Assembly: GCA_903923905.1 (NCBI GenBank)
Contig: CAIXZH010000115.1
Coordinates: 26,546-90,545 of the forward strand
Origin: an uncultured Bacteroidia bacterium
GTDB lineage: Bacteria; Bacteroidota; Bacteroidia; Bacteroidales; Prolixibacteraceae
Direction of reading: 5' to 3'
Length of the DNA stretch: 64,000 nucleotides
The notes below the pieces were generated by a model that saw only the letters and a list, made by a program, of their open reading frames with translations, made no database searches and was not told the origin of the DNA. Each line of letters starts with the position of its first letter. The stretch's first letter is position 1. Position numbers and translations under genes: made by a program. Below are positions 62,089-64,000 of this stretch, piece by piece.

Positions 62089-63369
62089 TTACGCGAGATA
62101 AAAAAGAAGAGAAGCCGCCAGACCCGAAATAATAAGGATTGAAAAATTAATGATCAGTTTTTTAGATATTCGTTTGCTACTCATGGATAGCGCATAGATC
62201 ATTTTCAGGATGTTATTACTGTTTGTAGCGTTAATGACAGCTAACCCAATGGTCATTTCAGTAATTCCCATTTTATGCTGCAGTAGATTAAGCAAAAAAG
62301 GATCTATGTCTGTGATTCCAACAACATAGGCCAATGATGTCACTCCGGCATTTCCATAGGATTTCATTACATAGTCCGTAATCATCGCAAAAAGCACAAA
62401 AAGCATTCCAAATAGTAACGCAGTTTTAAATTCAAGAGGATTTTTGTGAGTCTCTACCGTTGAATCAATAAGTTCGGGTTGAGAACCTGGATTAAATTTT
62501 CTATAGGATAATTTAGAAAGTATTCCGCATAGCACAAAAAGGGAAAGAAATGGGATAGCCAAAGTGGATGCAATGGCCGGATTAAAGAGAAATGCTAAAA
62601 TCAGAATCCTCAGGTACATCATCCCATTGGCCATCATGATCGCTGATACAGCCTGATCGCCACCATTTCCCTCTTTTTCCCCCCGGGCAATAATCACAGT
62701 GGTGGTGGTGCTACTGTACAATCCTCCCAGAATACCTGTAAGCAAAATGCCGGAGTCGGGGAATACAAATTTTTTCAGCAGGTAACTAATATATGAAATT
62801 CCTGATACGACAACTATGGCCAGCCACAGCCGGTAAGGAGATACCGGAATCTGATCAGAAATCGGATTATCTGGCAGAAGAGGTAGGATCACTCCTGCAA
62901 AAGCAATAAATTTAGCCAGTGTAATAAATTCTTCTTCAGATGCTTTCTTCGAAATTGAGATAAGATCACCTTTAAGCTCAGTGAGGATCAATATGACTAC
63001 AACAAATAAGAGGAGGAGCCAGACCGGCTGAGTAAAAACCATAACAGGCAGACAATAAGTCAACAGAGCCAGAATAGAACTGGTCAAACCAAAATAGTTG
63101 TATTGACGGATTTTATGGAAGTATTGAATCGCGAGCAATATACCAACAATTACCAGACCAGTTAAAAAAGGGAGATACGATTTTGGACCGGCAATAAATA
63201 ATACGTAGCCGAATAGCCCGATAAATGTAAAAGTGCGGTCAGTTCCAAACAACTGTGCCTCATTCTCGGTAATGTGGTGACGTCGTTGTTCCAGGCCGAT
63301 AATCAGGGAAAAGATTACCACCAGAAGGAACCGGATAAATTCTTCAGGAATAAGATGCTGGAGTGACAT
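62089..63369 (-). CDS. MgtC/SapB - DUF4010 integral membrane protein
   Basis: 426 residues from the ATG at 63369 (a TTG at 63390 is an alternative). The N-terminal MgtC-like part (about 1-130) shows FSLIIGLEQRRH and RTFTFIGLFGYV; the DUF4010 part (about 170-420) has the conserved GGLYSSTTTTVIIARGEKEG and NATNSNNILKMIYAL. About 11-12 membrane helices. MgtC-type proteins have been tied to Mg2+ limitation and ATP synthase control; DUF4010 function is unknown. Monocistronic. Confidence 0.85.
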   Translation of the reverse strand: MSLQHLIPEEFIRFLLVVIFSLIIGLEQRRHHITENEAQLFGTDRTFTFIGLFGYVLFIAGPKSYLPFLTGLVIVGILLAIQYFHKIRQYNYFGLTSSILALLTYCLPVMVFTQPVWLLLLFVVVILILTELKGDLISISKKASEEEFITLAKFIAFAGVILPLLPDNPISDQIPVSPYRLWLAIVVVSGISYISYLLKKFVFPDSGILLTGILGGLYSSTTTTVIIARGEKEGNGGDQAVSAIMMANGMMYLRILILAFLFNPAIASTLAIPFLSLFVLCGILSKLSYRKFNPGSQPELIDSTVETHKNPLEFKTALLFGMLFVLFAMITDYVMKSYGNAGVTSLAYVVGITDIDPFLLNLLQHKMGITEMTIGLAVINATNSNNILKMIYALSMSSKRISKKLIINFSILIISGLAASLLFYLA

Positions 63370-63670
63370 ATCTTGTTGAATGTATAACAAAGATATTCAA
63401 AAATTCAGACTTGCAGTTGCTTTGGACCGGCGAACTTTTAATTGGCAATATCCGCGAGTGGCCAGTAGTAAACTGCTGGTTTCCTTTTTTAAATGGTCCC
63501 TGCTGAAAAACGGGCAACTAATAGATATTCAGATCTATATGATTTTATTTATTCGTTGGAGTGCAAAATAAATTGAATCATAAATGCAAAATTCATGCAT
63601 CAAAATATCTCAACGTTGGTAAAAATCCTGAACCAACGGTCAGCGAAGCTAAAGGATTTAATCTCAATAA
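63370..63670. other. Non-coding spacer
   Basis: About 300 bases with no supported gene. The 63-codon frame at 63380-63571 overlaps the divergent MgtC start and looks like chance. Confidence 0.4.
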
Positions 63671-63671
63671 C

Positions 63672-63856
63672 TCCCAGTGAGGAGTAACGAAACTGGGGGT
63701 TAAGAATCCAGTGAAAACAGGAACCCTGCCAGGGTTCAATATTAATAATTTAACCTAACTTTCAGCCCGCTTCGGGGCTGCTGTTGTTATCGTTCATTCC
63801 CCCCGGTTTCGCAAGCTTCACCGGGGGTTATTCAGATTTAACCACTCGTGGTTTAA
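63672..63856. repeat. Cluster of unrelated short palindromes
   Basis: Five hairpins in 185 bases: CCCAGT/ACTGGG (63674-63697), GAACCCTG-C-CAGGGTTC (63721-63737, perfect), CAGCCC-GCTTC-GGGCTG (near 63763-63781), CCCCCGGT/ACCGGGGG (near 63799-63827) and AACCAC-TC-GTGGTT (near 63840-63854). No reading frame. It looks like a REP-type array, with the palindromes differing from each other. Confidence 0.6.
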
Positions 63857-63924
63857 AATAGTTTTTCAGCAGACCCTTCTATGTTGAAAACCAAATTTTC
63901 TAAGCGTTATTTTTCAAATATCTT

Positions 63925-63932
63925 TAAATTTG
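63925..63932 (+). promoter_or_regulatory. Consensus -7 element at the window edge
   Basis: TAAATTTG is an exact TAnnTTTG match, predicting a transcript start near 63939. The 60 bases that follow show no start codon but do contain hairpin potential. Confidence 0.5.
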
Positions 63933-63938
63933 CATAGT

Positions 63939-64000
63939 AAGGCTCAAGAGGAACCAGGCTCTGCAGGGGTGCAACCTGTCAGCAATAAGCTTTGCGGATA
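63939..64000 (+). ncRNA. Possible RNA gene start, truncated by the window
   Basis: Downstream of the TAAATTTG element the sequence becomes more GC-rich and structured, with GCAGG/CCTGTC pairing around GGTGCAA (near 63963-63980), unlike the AT-rich flanks. I cannot match it to SRP RNA, tmRNA, 6S or a known riboswitch from 62 bases. Confidence 0.3.

Noticed and set aside
63939..64000. SRP RNA, tmRNA or a SAM/cobalamin riboswitch
   Set aside because: The visible 62 bases lack the conserved core of each of these; left as an unidentified RNA candidate.

Overview
The window comes from a Bacteroidetes (Bacteroidota) chromosome, most likely a Bacteroidales/Marinilabiliales-type organism; I cannot name a genus. 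The evidence is a SusC/SusD/SusE/SusF-type outer-membrane glycan locus, a PorP/SprF-type protein, an S46 dipeptidyl-peptidase, WaaA (Gram-negative LPS), a HU/SPOR membrane protein, a Reg_prop/Y_Y_Y hybrid sensor kinase, and several TAnnTTTG-type -7 promoter elements. No rRNA, tRNA, CRISPR array or prophage was seen.

Layout. 1-12.1 kb holds housekeeping genes: the end of a ROK kinase, a SixA-like phosphatase, an OsmC protein, riboflavin synthase, an M19 dipeptidase, an XRE/DUF2975 pair, a HU-SPOR protein, GalE and RfbB nucleotide-sugar enzymes, a Y1 (IS200-like) transposase, a membrane GNAT protein and polyphosphate kinase. 12.3-15.5 kb holds a large cytoplasmic TPR protein convergent with a PorP/SprF-like protein.

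15.8-25.7 kb is the accessory region and the most unusual part. An ATP-grasp peptide ligase, an HlyD adaptor and a C39-peptidase ABC exporter form one operon. A 76-residue GG-leader peptide is transcribed divergently from it. Next come a secreted, membrane-anchored TPR-CHAT (caspase-like) protein and, convergent with that, an ECF sigma factor with a membrane-spanning, TPR-bearing putative anti-sigma partner. I read this as a RiPP (probably graspetide-like) export cassette next to a possible protease-controlled sigma-factor circuit. The functional link between the two halves is inference.

26.2-33.1 kb is a complete trpEGDCFBA operon. It is preceded by a 20-codon leader peptide with a Trp-Arg-Trp segment and a near-perfect intrinsic terminator, so it is very probably controlled by attenuation. 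A separate hairpin-plus-terminator unit just upstream may be a small RNA. 33.3-40.2 kb holds a DPP7-type S46 peptidase, RNase HI, WaaA and a B12-dependent ribonucleotide reductase.

40.3-56.6 kb is a starch/maltodextrin utilisation locus. A minus-strand operon encodes an MFS transporter, beta-phosphoglucomutase, a GH65 phosphorylase and a periplasmic GH13 cyclomaltodextrinase; a LacI-type repressor gene lies just upstream. The plus strand carries SusC, SusD, a SusE-like and a modular SusF-like lipoprotein. The same 12-base palindrome GCAAACGTTTGC lies upstream of both arms, which suggests one LacI regulon. A YgiT/DUF4258 toxin-antitoxin-like pair sits between the arms.

56.8-63.4 kb holds a very large hybrid histidine kinase, a stand-alone receiver protein that looks like a copy of its last domain, and an MgtC/DUF4010 membrane protein. 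The last 400 bases hold a run of unrelated palindromes and, at the edge, a consensus -7 element that may start an RNA gene running out of the window.
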